This document shows positions 54,987-63,212 of a stretch of 64,000 nucleotides of DNA, in pieces. The DNA comes from Candidatus Dadabacteria bacterium. GTDB taxonomy: Bacteria; Desulfobacterota_D; UBA1144; Nemesobacterales; Nemesobacteraceae. Position 1 is the first letter of the stretch; every line of letters begins with the position of its first letter. Location of the stretch: NCBI GenBank assembly GCA_951812735.1, contig OX638332.1:566732-630731 (forward strand), written 5' to 3'. The notes beneath the pieces were generated by a model that was not told where the DNA came from, did not search any database, and saw nothing but the letters and a program-made list of their open reading frames with translations. Made by a program: the position numbers and the translations under genes.

Positions 54987-56156
54987 ATGATAAGGACTTA
55001 CAAGTGCAGGGTGAAGTTGTCCAGTGCAGGGCATGAGAGGCTTGGGGAGATATTCTCGATGTCTGCGGAACTCTACAACGCAGGCTTGGAATCCCGCATT
55101 GACTGCTACAGGAAGACGGGCAACGGTCGCAGTCTTTATGACCAGTACAAGGAACTTGTGCAGGTAAGAGCAGATTTGCCGGAGTTTGAGGCTGTATCCA
55201 GCATCGTGTTCCGTGGCGTACTCTCAAGGCTTGACAAAGCGTACAAGCGGTTCTTCAAGCATGGAGGTTTCCCCCGCTTCAAGAGTGGTCGGAGATGGCG
55301 TACCATCGAGATTAACGACCGGTGCTGGCGAATGCTCAAGCGTGAGGGAAACAAGTTAGTTCTCAAAGTAAAGGGACTTCCCAGCATTGTGGTAAAGCCG
55401 TCTCGGGAACTTCCCCCGAATGCCCTGCTCAAAGCGATTCGGATTACCAGAAAGTCTTTACGGACGGAAGTGGCGTTGTCCTATGAACTGCCCGAACCGG
55501 AGCAGGTCGGGGAAGCGAGAAATCCCGTAGGGATAGACATGGGGATATCGAAGCGTCTGACGCTGAGCAACGGAGAGACAGTAGAGAAACGGGAGATAGA
55601 CAGAAAGAAACTGATACGCCTTCAACGCTCCGTGTCCCGCAAGGTAAAGGGAAGCAATAACAGACGTAAAGCCGTATCCCTGCTTGCGAAAGAGTGGCAG
55701 AGGGTATCGGACAAGGAAAGGGGCTATCTCCACAGATTGACCGCAGAGATAGTGAAGATGTACGACTTCATAGCGGTAGAGAAGCTTGAAACGAAAAAAA
55801 TGCTTGGCAACAAGCGGTTGGCAAGGAGCATATCTGAGCAGGCTTGGGGCAAGTTCATAACCCTGCTTAACGAGAAGGCCGAGAGTGCTGGCGTTAAGAT
55901 CGTGGCGGTGAATCCCAAGGGAACCTCGCAGGAATGCTCAAGTTGCGGAGCGGAAGTGAAAAAGGACTTGTCGGTCAGGACGCATAAATGCAGTTGCGGT
56001 CTTGTGATGGACAGGGACATAAACGCTGCGACAAACATCCTTCATCGTGGAATCACGATTGCGGGCGGGAATGTAACCCGCATGGCCGGAAGGATGAGAG
56101 AGAAGCTGGAGATTGCTCCGGCTCGGCCAAGAACAGTGTATGGAAGTGTCAACTAA
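54987..56156 (+). CDS. tnpB: TnpB RNA-guided nuclease (IS605 OrfB family)
   Basis: The 389-residue TnpB has the complete RuvC-like active site: Asp184 in PVGIDMGISKRL, Glu265 in FIAVEKLETKK and Asp344 in VMDRDINAATNIL. A zinc-ribbon lies between the last two (C317, C320, C335, C337; ECSSCG...HKCSCG). The N-terminal part (1-170) is the helical/WED-like region with FPRFKSGRRWRTIEI. Nothing looks broken. ATG 54987 lies just after a perfect TATAAT (54975-54980), so the message may be leaderless; GTG 54984 is the alternative. The last codons (GSVN and stop) lie inside the right inverted repeat, leaving only 14 bases to the element end. Confidence 0.93.
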   Translation: MIRTYKCRVKLSSAGHERLGEIFSMSAELYNAGLESRIDCYRKTGNGRSLYDQYKELVQVRADLPEFEAVSSIVFRGVLSRLDKAYKRFFKHGGFPRFKSGRRWRTIEINDRCWRMLKREGNKLVLKVKGLPSIVVKPSRELPPNALLKAIRITRKSLRTEVALSYELPEPEQVGEARNPVGIDMGISKRLTLSNGETVEKREIDRKKLIRLQRSVSRKVKGSNNRRKAVSLLAKEWQRVSDKERGYLHRLTAEIVKMYDFIAVEKLETKKMLGNKRLARSISEQAWGKFITLLNEKAESAGVKIVAVNPKGTSQECSSCGAEVKKDLSVRTHKCSCGLVMDRDINAATNILHRGITIAGGNVTRMAGRMREKLEIAPARPRTVYGSVN

Positions 56157-56634
56157 AATACATAATTTCCTAAAAATATATAAATCGGCTTATCTGGGCA
56201 TGACACGGGATGCCGAATCCGGCTACCCTTACGAAGTTTGCGGCGTGATGATCGGAGAAAAAGATACCGTTACTCACTTTCGCAAGTGCGCCAACCTGGT
56301 CGCCGACGACAGATCCGAAACGGCGTTTAAGGAAACAGGGAATATTGACAGCAACAGGTTAAAAGACCGTTTCGAGCTTGACCCGCGTTCCTACATAGAG
56401 GCGGATTCGTGGGCAAGGGAAAACGGTCTCGAGATCCTCGGCATATACCACTCGCACCCGGACCACCCTTCAGTACCTTCGGAAACAGACAGACAGGTGG
56501 CATCACCCGGATGGGCGTATATAATTTTCTCGGTAACCAGCGGGAAGCTAGCCGACGCGAGAATATGGTACATTGACGAGCAGGACTTTCAGTTTGAAGA
56601 AAGAAAGTTCGAAGTGGTTAAAGACTCCGATTGA
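56140..56634 (+). CDS. JAMM/Mov34 metalloprotease (Mec+-like), start rebuilt by the transposon
   Basis: This zinc peptidase of the M67 family has the early catalytic Glu in YPYEVCGVMIGE and the JAMM motif GIYHSHPDHPSVPSETD. In the CysO/CysM pathway such proteases release cysteine from the carrier protein, which fits its place after cysM. The transposon separated it from its native GTG (54915). The frame is still open back through the right inverted repeat to ATG 56140 inside tnpB, giving a new N-terminus MEVSTKIHNFLKIYKSAYLG. ATG 56200 would remove the first strand and helix. Expression now depends on tnpB readthrough. It is possibly functional and possibly silenced. Confidence 0.85.
   Translation: MEVSTKIHNFLKIYKSAYLGMTRDAESGYPYEVCGVMIGEKDTVTHFRKCANLVADDRSETAFKETGNIDSNRLKDRFELDPRSYIEADSWARENGLEILGIYHSHPDHPSVPSETDRQVASPGWAYIIFSVTSGKLADARIWYIDEQDFQFEERKFEVVKDSD
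56148..56170. repeat. Right terminal inverted repeat of the TnpB element
   Basis: This 23-base reverse complement of 54927-54948 has a single one-base insertion near the outer end. It contains the tnpB stop codon and supplies seven codons of the present JAMM reading frame. Confidence 0.88.
56171..56178. repeat. Target site duplication, right copy (TAAAAATA)
   Basis: Identical to 54919-54926 and directly next to the right inverted repeat. Joining base 54926 to base 56179 gives GTG GTA AAA ATA TAT AAA in the JAMM frame, encoding MVKIYK followed by SAYLGMTRDAES and YPYEVCG, the expected start of an M67 protease. Confidence 0.82.
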
Positions 56635-56638
56635 AGTG

Positions 56639-56698
56639 ATGAAGAAAACAGCTGAAACCAGGAAAAGGCCGTACACGCCGGGAGAGATCAAGCTATGA
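56639..56698 (+). CDS. Possible 19-residue leader peptide before nuoN
   Basis: A short frame encodes MKKTAETRKRPYTPGEIKL. It begins 4 bases after the JAMM stop, and its TGA overlaps the nuoN ATG (ATGA). It is very basic. Coupled translation could help nuoN initiation, but nuoN also has its own GGGAG site, so this may be chance. Confidence 0.25.
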   Translation: MKKTAETRKRPYTPGEIKL

Positions 56699-58152
56699 AT
56701 GTCCAGGTTCTATTTGAAAGTACGCTGGCAATCCTCCCCGAGTGCATACTTATACTAGCCGCCCTGCTCATACTTATCTGCGCCCCGATTCTGAAAAAAA
56801 AATGGACCGGGTCGCTTTTTCTCCTCGCGATTGCGGGCACCGTACTCTCCCTCATCCTTAACTTCGCCAGGTTCTCCGGCGAAAGCTCCGCGTTTTCCGG
56901 CGCACTTGTGATCGATTCCTTCTCCGCCTATTTCAACTCCCTTTTCCTCCTGGCGGCGCTTGCGACGATTCTTTTTTCAAAAGACCACCTTGAGAAACGC
57001 ACACAGTGGCTTGAGGAGTTCTACGCGCTTGTACTTTTCTGCACGAGCGGGATGATGATTCTCGCATCCTCAGTTGAACTCATGACGCTTTTCGTTGGGT
57101 TCGAAATCATGTCAATCGCCGTCTACATACTCTCGGGGTTCAGAAGCAGATCCCTCGATTCGACGGAATCAGGCGTAAAGTACCTTGTTCTGGGGGGATT
57201 TTCTTCCGCTGTGCTGCTTTTCGGAATCGCACTTCTCTACGGGGCTACCGGTTCCACTTTTCTAGAGGAAATTTTCGCAAATCCGGCGAATCTCCCGATG
57301 TATGTCTGCGGAGCCGCTTTCGTGGCGGTGGGAATCATATTCAAAATAGGAGCCGTGCCGCTTCACCAGTGGGTACCGGACATCTACGAGGGCGCCCCTC
57401 TCACAGTTACGGGATATATGTCCGTGGCGGTAAAAGCGGCGGCCTTTGTACTGCTGCTAAGAATATTTCTCGACTCCGGTTCTGCGTTTGAGGGCTACAT
57501 GATGGCCGCTGTACAGATCGCGGCGGTGCTGACCATGATAGTGGGAAACATAGCCGCCATATATCAGAAAAGCATAAAGAGAATGCTTGCCTACTCAAGC
57601 GTGGCGCACGCGGGATACGCCCTTGTCGGAGTGGCTGCAGTCCTCTCTGACGCTTCGGTCGGAAGCGGAAGCGTTCTTTACTATCTGTTTGCCTATACTT
57701 TCATGAACCTCGGGGCTTTCGGAATCCTCGCCTACGTGAGCAGGGAGGATAGCGACTGCGACACTTTCGAGAGGATATCAGGACTATGGAGCAGAAAACC
57801 GGCAACATCACTCGCGCTCGGGGTATTTATGTTCTCGCTTGCGGGAATTCCGCCGACTATAGGATTTTTCGGAAAATACAGGGTGTTTTTAGCCGCGGTT
57901 GACGCTAACCTGACGCCGCTTGCAGTAATAGGGATAATAGCAAGCGTAATCTCCGCGTACTACTACCTTAAGGTGCTTGTCTGCGCGTTTATGAAGGAAG
58001 ACAGTTATGGGGCAAGCGTGAACAAGCCACTTTCGGGAGCTACAATTGCCGTGCTTACCGCAGCCACCGTTTTTTTCGGTATATTTCCTTTGTTATCATG
58101 GGATCTGGCGGCTCAGGCCTCAAATACACTTCTAGCCGCGATCGCCTTTTAG
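56695..58152 (+). CDS. nuoN: NADH-quinone oxidoreductase subunit N
   Basis: NuoN is one of the three antiporter-like proton-pumping subunits of complex I. The 485-residue protein has about 14 membrane helices. The Proton_antipo_M core includes SSVELMTLFVGFEIMSIAVYIL (with the key Glu), IFKIGAVPLHQWVPDIYEGAPLTVTGYMS (with the key Lys) and KSIKRMLAYSSVAHAGYALVGV. It stands away from nuoL and nuoM, which are not in the window. A GGGAG site lies 10 bases upstream and an intrinsic terminator follows. Confidence 0.95.
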   Translation: MNVQVLFESTLAILPECILILAALLILICAPILKKKWTGSLFLLAIAGTVLSLILNFARFSGESSAFSGALVIDSFSAYFNSLFLLAALATILFSKDHLEKRTQWLEEFYALVLFCTSGMMILASSVELMTLFVGFEIMSIAVYILSGFRSRSLDSTESGVKYLVLGGFSSAVLLFGIALLYGATGSTFLEEIFANPANLPMYVCGAAFVAVGIIFKIGAVPLHQWVPDIYEGAPLTVTGYMSVAVKAAAFVLLLRIFLDSGSAFEGYMMAAVQIAAVLTMIVGNIAAIYQKSIKRMLAYSSVAHAGYALVGVAAVLSDASVGSGSVLYYLFAYTFMNLGAFGILAYVSREDSDCDTFERISGLWSRKPATSLALGVFMFSLAGIPPTIGFFGKYRVFLAAVDANLTPLAVIGIIASVISAYYYLKVLVCAFMKEDSYGASVNKPLSGATIAVLTAATVFFGIFPLLSWDLAAQASNTLLAAIAF

Positions 58153-58166
58153 ATGGTGAGAAATTT

Positions 58167-58199
58167 CCCCTCTAGCTCGGGCGCGGAGGGGTTTTATTT
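58167..58199 (+). terminator. Intrinsic terminator after nuoN
   Basis: CCCCTC (58167-58172) pairs with GAGGGG (58186-58191), directly followed by TTTTATTT. It ends the long plus-strand run before ftsK. It is the clearest terminator I see in the window. Confidence 0.75.
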
Positions 58200-58212
58200 C
58201 AGAATTTAAGAA

Positions 58213-60420
58213 ATGCAGAAAGGCAAGGACACTCAAAGCGTATTCGTAGACGTAATGGCGGTTTTTTTCTTCGCCCTCGGAGTGTTCACCTTCGTAAGTC
58301 TTCTGGTCTCAAGCAACCTGCTTGAAATTGACGCGGAAGGCGCAATGGGAAATGCGGGACTTTACGTGTCGCATTCCCTTGGAAGTTCCTTCGGTACGCT
58401 TTCCTTCGTATTTCCCGTGCTGATGTTCTACGCGTCATACATGATTCTGAGAAAACAGCCCGCCGAGAAGATATACTGGAAGCTTTTCTCCACAATTATC
58501 TTCCTTCTCTCCTCAGCCACCGTACTCGGGCTTGCTTACGGAAAAAGCCCCCTTATGGGCTACTCGCCGGCCGGTGGATGGCTGGGACTGGCAATCTCCC
58601 GGGAATTTGCCCAGAACATCCTGGGAACCCTGGGAACGTACATTATTGCTATAATCGTCATATTCCTCTCCGTGGTAATAACAACGGAAACCAAGATTGC
58701 CCGCGTAGTGCAGATTATCCGCTCTCTCTGCTCAAGTGTGTTAAAAAAAGTTTTCACACCGATCGGGGCGCTAAGACGCACCGCCGCGAGAAAAACCCGA
58801 GGCAGAAAGAAACCCGACGCTCCGCAGGCGTCCCCTCGCGCAGCAAAAGCCCCGACCGTAACGCAGAAGCAGGAACCCGACGGGAAAACCAACACGGAAC
58901 CGCAGATAGTGTTCACTCCTCCCGCCCCCGATAAAAAAGCCGAGCCGGAACCCACCGCATCCGAGAGCAGGTGGCTTGATTTCTCCCTCCCTCCAATTGA
59001 TCTGCTTGACCCGAAAATTGATACGTCAGTAGAGATAGACAAAGAAGCCATGTACCAAAAGGCCTCATTGATCGAGGAAAAGCTCGCGGACTTCGGAGTG
59101 ACCGGAAAGGTCATGGAAATACGGCCCGGCCCGGTTATCACGATGTTTGAGTATAAACCCGCCCCGGGGATAAAAATAAACAGGATATCGTCTCTTGAAG
59201 GCGATCTGGCAATGGGTCTTAAGGCGCTGAGCATAAGAATCATAGCCCCAATACCGGGAAAAGACGTGGTCGGAATAGAGGTGCCGAACGAAAGCAGGGA
59301 GATCGTGGTGCTGCGGGAACTCTTCGAGAGCAGCTCATTCACGGCGCAAAAATCAATGCTTACCATCGCCCTCGGGAAAGACATATCCGGGAAACCGCGT
59401 TACATGGACCTTCAGACCGCCCCGCATCTCATGATCGCCGGCACAACGGGTTCGGGAAAAAGCGTGCTGCTGAACGCCGCGATCACGAGCCTGCTCTACA
59501 GGGCGACCCCTTATGAGCTCAAGATGATAATGATAGACCCGAAGATGCTCGAGCTCTCCATATACGAAGATATTCCCCACCTGCTCCACCCGGTGGTCAC
59601 CGAATCGAAAAAAGCCGTGGCAGCCCTTAGGTGGCTGGTTGAGGAAATGGATTCCAGATACAGCATGCTCTCCGAAGAAGGGGTAAGGGACATAGACAGC
59701 TACAACAAGAAACTTGAGACACTTGAGATCGAGGAAAAACAGCTCAGATGGCTTCCCTACATAGTCGTTATCATAGATGAGCTTGCCGACCTGATGATGG
59801 TTTCCCCGGCCGACGTTAAGGACTCGATAATAAGGCTCGCGCAAAAGGCCAGGGCGGCGGGAATCCATATAATAGTCTCCACCCAGCGCCCCTCGGCAGA
59901 CGTGGTTGCCGGACTCATAAAAGCTAACTTCCCGGCGCGCATATCCTTTCTCGTGTCCTCAAAAGTGGATTCAAGAATCATTCTTGACACCGGGGGAGCG
60001 GAGACCCTGCTCGGAAAGGGAGACATGCTTTTTCTCACATCCGGTGGAAGCAATCTCTTGAGACTTCAGGGCGCACTGATATCCGATGACGAAAGAAAAC
60101 GGGTAACGGATTTTCTAAGGTCCCAGGCAAACCCGGTCTACATAGAAGAAATAACCAAAAACGACTCAGACGATGAAAGCTCGGGGGTTAGCGAAGACGA
60201 AAAAGATGAACTTTACGAAACCGCTTTGGGGATAATAGCAGAAACCGGGCAGGTATCTATCTCGATGATCCAGAGAAGGCTCAAGATAGGATATAACCGC
60301 GCGGCAAGGATCGTTGAGGTAATGGAAAAAGAAGGTCTCATAGGGCCTCAGGGAGCGGCCGGGAAACCAAGAGAAGTCTATGTAGACATGATTAAGGCAG
60401 ACAGGGGAAGTTCGGATTGA
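58213..60420 (+). CDS. ftsK: DNA translocase FtsK/SpoIIIE
   Basis: This septal DNA pump moves chromosome ends into daughter cells and activates dimer resolution. The 735-residue protein has four N-terminal membrane helices (about 10-170), a proline/lysine-rich linker (about 185-260), and the alpha-beta motor with Walker A GTTGSGKS (about 413-420), Walker B YIVVIIDELADLMMV and TQRPSADVVAGLIKANFPARISF. The C-terminal gamma winged helix (about 670-725; SISMIQRRLKIGYNRAARIVEVMEKEGLIG) reads KOPS-like polarity sites. The stop overlaps the lolA start. Confidence 0.96.
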   Translation: MQKGKDTQSVFVDVMAVFFFALGVFTFVSLLVSSNLLEIDAEGAMGNAGLYVSHSLGSSFGTLSFVFPVLMFYASYMILRKQPAEKIYWKLFSTIIFLLSSATVLGLAYGKSPLMGYSPAGGWLGLAISREFAQNILGTLGTYIIAIIVIFLSVVITTETKIARVVQIIRSLCSSVLKKVFTPIGALRRTAARKTRGRKKPDAPQASPRAAKAPTVTQKQEPDGKTNTEPQIVFTPPAPDKKAEPEPTASESRWLDFSLPPIDLLDPKIDTSVEIDKEAMYQKASLIEEKLADFGVTGKVMEIRPGPVITMFEYKPAPGIKINRISSLEGDLAMGLKALSIRIIAPIPGKDVVGIEVPNESREIVVLRELFESSSFTAQKSMLTIALGKDISGKPRYMDLQTAPHLMIAGTTGSGKSVLLNAAITSLLYRATPYELKMIMIDPKMLELSIYEDIPHLLHPVVTESKKAVAALRWLVEEMDSRYSMLSEEGVRDIDSYNKKLETLEIEEKQLRWLPYIVVIIDELADLMMVSPADVKDSIIRLAQKARAAGIHIIVSTQRPSADVVAGLIKANFPARISFLVSSKVDSRIILDTGGAETLLGKGDMLFLTSGGSNLLRLQGALISDDERKRVTDFLRSQANPVYIEEITKNDSDDESSGVSEDEKDELYETALGIIAETGQVSISMIQRRLKIGYNRAARIVEVMEKEGLIGPQGAAGKPREVYVDMIKADRGSSD

Positions 60421-61076
60421 GAAAAATCGCGCTTGTGGCAGTGCTTCTCGCCGTATCCATTCTCTTTACCACCCACCCGGCAAGGACACAGGACACAGCC
60501 GCTATTGTAAGTGGCATCCAGAAAAAATACGCTTCCATAAACGATCTTAAATCGCCATTCACACAGGAAACCCGGATAAAAGACCTTGGAGAGAAAATCT
60601 CATCCTCGGGAAATGTGTGGTTCAAGAAGCCGGCGATGATGAAGTGGCAGTACGAAGAGCCATGGAAAGACACGATAGTTTCTGACGGAAAGAAGATCTG
60701 GTATTTTGACAGTCAGGAAAACCAGGTCGCCGAAACGGAATTTGACAGCGTCTGGGCAGACTCTCTCGGTTCCTATACCGTTATTTCCATACTGGAGGAT
60801 CTTGACCGTCTTTTCGATGTCCGCCCGGGCGCCGGAAGCACCGACGTGCGGGGGAATGTCCTCCTTGACCTAAAACAGAAAAACCAGGAGCAGTCAAAGC
60901 AGGTAACGATAGCAGTCGACCCCAGAACCTATATGCTGAGAGAAATCATAATTGGCGACATCTTCGGAAACACGACGGTCATAAAACTAGGCACCGCCAA
61001 AGTTAACCTCGGCATTCCCGACTCGTTTTTTGCGTTCAAGAAACCGGAGGGAGCAGGGACAGTGACTTTTCCTTGA
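60417..61076 (+). CDS. lolA: Outer membrane lipoprotein carrier protein LolA
   Basis: LolA ferries lipoproteins across the periplasm from LolCDE to the outer membrane. A signal peptide (about 1-23, ending PART) is followed by the LolA half-barrel: IQKKYASINDLKSPFTQETR, SSGNVWFKKPAMMKWQYEEPWKDTIVSDGKKIWYFD and the late GNTTVIKLGTAKVNLGIPDSFFAFKKPEG. Length 219. The start is TTG 60417, overlapping the ftsK stop, with AGGGGAAG upstream. The ftsK-lolA order is widely conserved. Confidence 0.93.
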   Translation: MRKIALVAVLLAVSILFTTHPARTQDTAAIVSGIQKKYASINDLKSPFTQETRIKDLGEKISSSGNVWFKKPAMMKWQYEEPWKDTIVSDGKKIWYFDSQENQVAETEFDSVWADSLGSYTVISILEDLDRLFDVRPGAGSTDVRGNVLLDLKQKNQEQSKQVTIAVDPRTYMLREIIIGDIFGNTTVIKLGTAKVNLGIPDSFFAFKKPEGAGTVTFP

Positions 61077-61094
61077 GACTCTGCATTCATTGGC

Positions 61095-61334
61095 ACTGCC
61101 CCCGTCAACACTGCCAATGAGCGCAGACACCAAAACCCCTATCAGCGCCGAGAATACGGACCAGGTCAGGTATGCTTCGTCCTGGCCGGTCGCCAGAACA
61201 TTGATAACCACTATCGAAACCGCAAGCGGCAGCACAAGCACGATGCCCTGTATGCCAACGACGAAGGACGAGAGCGGCGTGCACTTCTCATCCGGCTCGT
61301 AGCGGATGTGGTCGTTTGTAGGGGTTGACGCCAA
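61095..61334 (-). pseudogene. N-terminal fragment of a nucleobase permease (NCS2-like)
   Basis: About 80 codons from TTG 61334 look like the start of a xanthine/uracil-type NCS2 carrier: RYEPDEKCTPLSSFVVGIQG, then VLVLPLAVSIVVINVLATG and YLTWSVFSALIGVLVSAL, two to three helices in the right order. GGGAGG lies 6 bases before the TTG, so this was a true gene start. The similarity ends near 61095, and the frame then runs into antisense lolA sequence. The remaining 350 or more residues are missing, so this is a truncated remnant. The rest of the gap to nuoD (61335-61467) holds no gene I recognise. Confidence 0.6.
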
Positions 61335-61467
61335 GCTGAACCTCCCAATCAGGTTTCATCGCTGGCGTAAAGAGTAGCCGGTGTTCCGAGATTGCGTCAA
61401 ATAAGCACGCCGCCAATGGAGAGGGACGTGGACAACCCAAAGGTTGCGGCAGTTTTTCCTAATTTAA

Positions 61468-62694
61468 TCAGCGGTCAACTTCCCCGAGCACTATGTCGAT
61501 GCTGCCTATTGCGGCAACGACATCGGAGACAAATCCCCCCTTTACCATATCCGGAAGAGCCTGCAGGTTCACAAACGATGGCCCACGAACCCGCATCCTG
61601 TAGGGTTTTCCTGTACCGTCGCTTACTATGTAGTAACCAAGCTCTCCCTTGGGGTTCTCCACGGCGTGGTATATCTCCCCAGGAGGAGTCTCAAAACCGT
61701 TGTAGACCAGAACGAAATGCCTAATCAGGGATTCCATTTTTGTGTAAACAAGCTCTTTTTCCGGTAAGACGATGTCAGGAAGGTCGGCTATGTAGGGACC
61801 GTCGGGAAGATTGTCAAGGGCCTGCTCAATTATGCGAAGGCTCTGTCTCATCTCCTCCATCCTGCAGAGATACCTTGCGTAGGCATCCCCTTCGTTAGCG
61901 ACCGGTATATCGAATTCGTAGTTCTCGTAATCAAGGTAGGGAACGGCTTTTCTTAAATCGTAGGGAACGCCGCTTCCTCTCAGTATGGGGCCTGTAATTC
62001 CAAGATCGATGGCCTGCTCCTTGCTTATAACAGCTACTCCCTTGGTGCGGTCAATCCATATCTTGTTTCTCGTAAGAAGGCTGTCTATCTCATTTAAGGT
62101 CTTGGGGAATATATTGAGAAAATTCCTTATCGTGTCGGAAAAATCCTCGGGAAGGTCCATGGGAAGACCCCCTACCCTGGGGTATGAAGTCGTAAGTCTC
62201 GCTCCGCACACCATCTCGAGAATCTCGTAGATACGCTCCCTCTCCTTGAAGCAGAAAAGAAAGGCAGTCATCGCACCGAGGTCCATCGCATTCGCGCCTA
62301 TACCTATCAGGTGGGACTCGATTCTTCCGAGCTCAAACATTATCACCTCGGCGACCTTGGCTCTTTCGGGAATTTCATCCTCGATCCCAAGAAGTTTCTC
62401 GACGGCCAGTATAAAACCTATGTTGTTGCATATAGAAGCCAGATAGTCCATCCTGTCGGTGTAAGGAAGACATTTCTGATAAGTGATGTCCTCGCAGAGC
62501 TTCTCTATTCCCCTGTGCAGATAGCCGATGTGAGGAACAGCCTCCTTGACTTTCTCTCCGTCAAGATAAAGAACCACCCGCAGAACCCCGTGGGTTGACG
62601 GATGCTGCGGCCCCATGTTAAGCATCATGGTGTGCTTTCTTGTGCCGTCGGGTTCAGTGCCGAGTTCTTCTGTAACGATCTCTACTCTTTCCAT
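61468..62694 (-). CDS. nuoD: NADH-quinone oxidoreductase subunit D
   Basis: This 49-kDa-type subunit lines the quinone site of complex I. The 408-residue protein has the HPSTHGVLR motif (about 31-39), HIGYLHRGIEKLCED, YCHRVDYL-like YTDRMDYLASICNN and the C-terminal LQALPDMVKGGFVSDVVAAIGSIDIVLGEVDR that ends every NuoD. ATG 62694 overlaps the nuoC stop. NuoE, F and G do not follow; the operon seems to end here, next to a permease remnant. Confidence 0.97.
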   Translation of the reverse strand: MERVEIVTEELGTEPDGTRKHTMMLNMGPQHPSTHGVLRVVLYLDGEKVKEAVPHIGYLHRGIEKLCEDITYQKCLPYTDRMDYLASICNNIGFILAVEKLLGIEDEIPERAKVAEVIMFELGRIESHLIGIGANAMDLGAMTAFLFCFKERERIYEILEMVCGARLTTSYPRVGGLPMDLPEDFSDTIRNFLNIFPKTLNEIDSLLTRNKIWIDRTKGVAVISKEQAIDLGITGPILRGSGVPYDLRKAVPYLDYENYEFDIPVANEGDAYARYLCRMEEMRQSLRIIEQALDNLPDGPYIADLPDIVLPEKELVYTKMESLIRHFVLVYNGFETPPGEIYHAVENPKGELGYYIVSDGTGKPYRMRVRGPSFVNLQALPDMVKGGFVSDVVAAIGSIDIVLGEVDR

Positions 62695-63212
62695 CACTCA
62701 AGTCCTTCATCAAGAGCCCGCTCGAAAGATCTTTTGGAAGATTCCCTGTCTCTCACGTCAAAATCCTTTCTGAGCGGAAACTGGTCGTAATCTTCCGGCA
62801 TAAGTATTCTTCTCGGGTCGGGGTGCCCCCTGAAAGTTATCCCGAACATATCGTACGCTTCTCTCTCAAGCCAGTTCGCCCCGGACCACACGGGGGTTAC
62901 GGAATCGATGGCGGGATCATCCTGCTCAAGCGCGACCTTGAGTCTTATCCTCAAATTTTCTTCATAATTTTCACCGAAGCGGTGAAGCAGGTAAACAACC
63001 TCGTACCTTGGAAATTTAACAGTCAGATAGTCGACAACCGTAACATCCACAAGGTAGGTGAAACCGAGCGTGTTTTTCAGAAGCGAGCAACACTCGACTA
63101 TCGACTCAGCCCCTACGGCAAAGCTGATCTCCCCGCGGAATGTGCTCTCCGAGAGGATATATCCGCTTATTCTTTCCCTTATTTGATCAAAAGGGTCAGG
63201 TGGGGAGGTCAT
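62694..63212 (-). CDS. nuoC: NADH-quinone oxidoreductase subunit C
   Basis: This 30-kDa-type peripheral arm subunit has 172 residues. The family signature [82 protein letters not shown] is complete when read in its parts (about 72-152). It overlaps nuoB upstream and nuoD downstream by a few bases each, as expected for a coupled operon. Confidence 0.97.
   Translation of the reverse strand: MTSPPDPFDQIRERISGYILSESTFRGEISFAVGAESIVECCSLLKNTLGFTYLVDVTVVDYLTVKFPRYEVVYLLHRFGENYEENLRIRLKVALEQDDPAIDSVTPVWSGANWLEREAYDMFGITFRGHPDPRRILMPEDYDQFPLRKDFDVRDRESSKRSFERALDEGLE

Larger units (their letters stand above)
54927..56170 (+). mobile_element. 1244-bp transposable element with terminal inverted repeats and TnpB as its only gene
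   Basis: The element has 22/23-bp terminal inverted repeats, an 8-bp target duplication (TAAAAATA) at both ends, and one gene, tnpB. It has no TnpA tyrosine transposase, no serine recombinase and no DDE transposase. IS200/IS605 and IS607 elements have neither such inverted repeats nor target duplications, so this is better read as a non-autonomous DDE-type element (MITE-like, mobilised in trans) that carries tnpB as passenger. The GG ends and 8-bp duplication resemble families such as ISL3 or IS1595, but I cannot assign one. Removing the element restores a coupled cysM/JAMM junction. Confidence 0.8.

Noticed and set aside
54927..56170. Ordinary IS200/IS605 or IS607 insertion
   Set aside because: No tnpA or serine recombinase, and such elements have no target duplication or long terminal inverted repeats.
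61392..61724. Plus-strand 110-codon frame at the end of nuoD
   Set aside because: Most of it is antisense to nuoD and it resembles no family.
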